Source: Pseudomonas sp. Q2-TVG4-2
GTDB lineage: Bacteria; Pseudomonadota; Gammaproteobacteria; Pseudomonadales; Pseudomonadaceae
Assembly: GCF_013620795.1 (NCBI RefSeq)
Contig: NZ_LGLW01000002.1
Location: 62,001-126,000 of the forward strand
Direction: 5' to 3'
DNA: 64,000 nucleotides
Of the stretch, positions 63,796 through 64,000 are shown piece after piece; the first letter of the stretch is position 1, and each line of letters begins with the position of its first letter. The position numbers and the translations under genes are program-made. The notes beneath the pieces are model-generated. The model was given only the letters and a program-made list of their open reading frames with translations. It was not told where the DNA came from and ran no database searches.

Positions 63796-64000
63796 TTAGG
63801 CCGCGCCTACCGCCTCGTGATGAGTGTGCCGGACACGCTCGCATCGATCGATCACGGCGAATACCTCCTGCCACATTTGCTCGGACTGATGCTTGAGCTG
63901 ATCGGTGCGGGACTGGATCAGGGCCTTGATCCGAGCAGCGTCGTCGGTCACCAGGTCGATCTTGCGCTTGATCTCCGCCTCGTCGGTGGTGACCTGGACC
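63796..64000 (-). CDS. Partial CDS, C-terminal end of an unidentified helical protein
   Basis: The last 67 or so codons before the window edge, read on the minus strand, ending at TAA (63796-63798). The translation is highly helical and charged (AEIKRKIDLVTDDAARIKAL, then QSEQMWQEVFAVIDRCERV), suggesting a coiled coil or short helical protein. No family recognised. It is convergent with the dedA-like gene. Confidence 0.6.
   Translation of the reverse strand, partial: VQVTTDEAEIKRKIDLVTDDAARIKALIQSRTDQLKHQSEQMWQEVFAVIDRCERVRHTHHEAVGAA

Overview
The window is a GC-rich gammaproteobacterial chromosome segment, most likely from the Pseudomonas stutzeri group (Stutzerimonas) or a close relative. 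The reasons are gene neighbourhoods known from Pseudomonas: rpmB-rpmG beside kauB; desA / PAS-GGDEF / aguA-aguB-aguR / spuI-spuABCDEFGH; rmlBACD beside dctBD-dctPQM; and an Mla-like STAS-permease / ATPase / MCE / lipoprotein operon. Pseudomonas-type REP hairpins (GTAGGAGC family) are also present. No plasmid, phage, CRISPR or intact insertion sequence is visible.

Layout. 0.09-3.7 kb: a four-gene catabolic cassette (DapA-like lyase/aldolase, D-2-hydroxyacid dehydrogenase, FMN-dependent alpha-hydroxyacid oxidase, GlcG-like protein). 3.8-5.0 kb: a VOC protein, a PH-domain protein and tRNA-Arg(CCG). 5.3-11.6 kb: gabD, then a beta-oxidation cluster resembling pimF-pimC-pimD. 11.7-15.2 kb: a REPIN and a relic of a type I restriction specificity gene, a divergent hydrolase/TetR pair, and an IclR regulator. 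15.2-17.5 kb: ribosomal genes rpmBG and kauB. 17.8-23.8 kb: a soluble GAF/PAS histidine kinase between two single-domain response regulators, the desaturase desA and a diguanylate cyclase. 23.9-37.9 kb: the agmatine/putrescine/spermidine block. 37.9-41.1 kb: four accessory proteins (thioredoxin-like, lipase-like, DUF2059-like, 2OG-Fe(II) oxygenase). 41.2-47.9 kb: the C4-dicarboxylate TRAP transporter with its sigma-54 two-component system. 48-51.4 kb: dTDP-L-rhamnose synthesis. 51.7-55.8 kb: a small unknown protein and the Mla-like lipid transporter operon. 56.1-63.8 kb: VanZ and DUF2238 membrane proteins, a caa3-type cytochrome c oxidase operon with a fused subunit I/III, a CtaG protein, a triheme cytochrome c and a DedA protein. 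The window ends inside a minus-strand gene.

How the genes work together. aguA/aguB turn agmatine into putrescine. SpuDEFGH import polyamines. SpuI/SpuB glutamylate them, SpuC transaminates, KauB-type and GabD-type dehydrogenases oxidise the aldehydes, and SpuA hydrolyses the gamma-glutamyl intermediate, giving GABA and then succinate. The dct system imports C4-dicarboxylates under DctB/DctD and a near-perfect -24/-12 promoter. The caa3 cluster is a self-contained terminal oxidase branch.

The more interesting points are a pair of AguR-type palindromes upstream of aguB, a partial duplication of the spuG 3' end, an hsdS relic, a structured repeat-like insert inside the Mla-like operon, the uncharacterised hydroxyacid cassette, and a pim-like acyl-CoA dehydrogenase pair in which one subunit lacks the usual catalytic glutamate.
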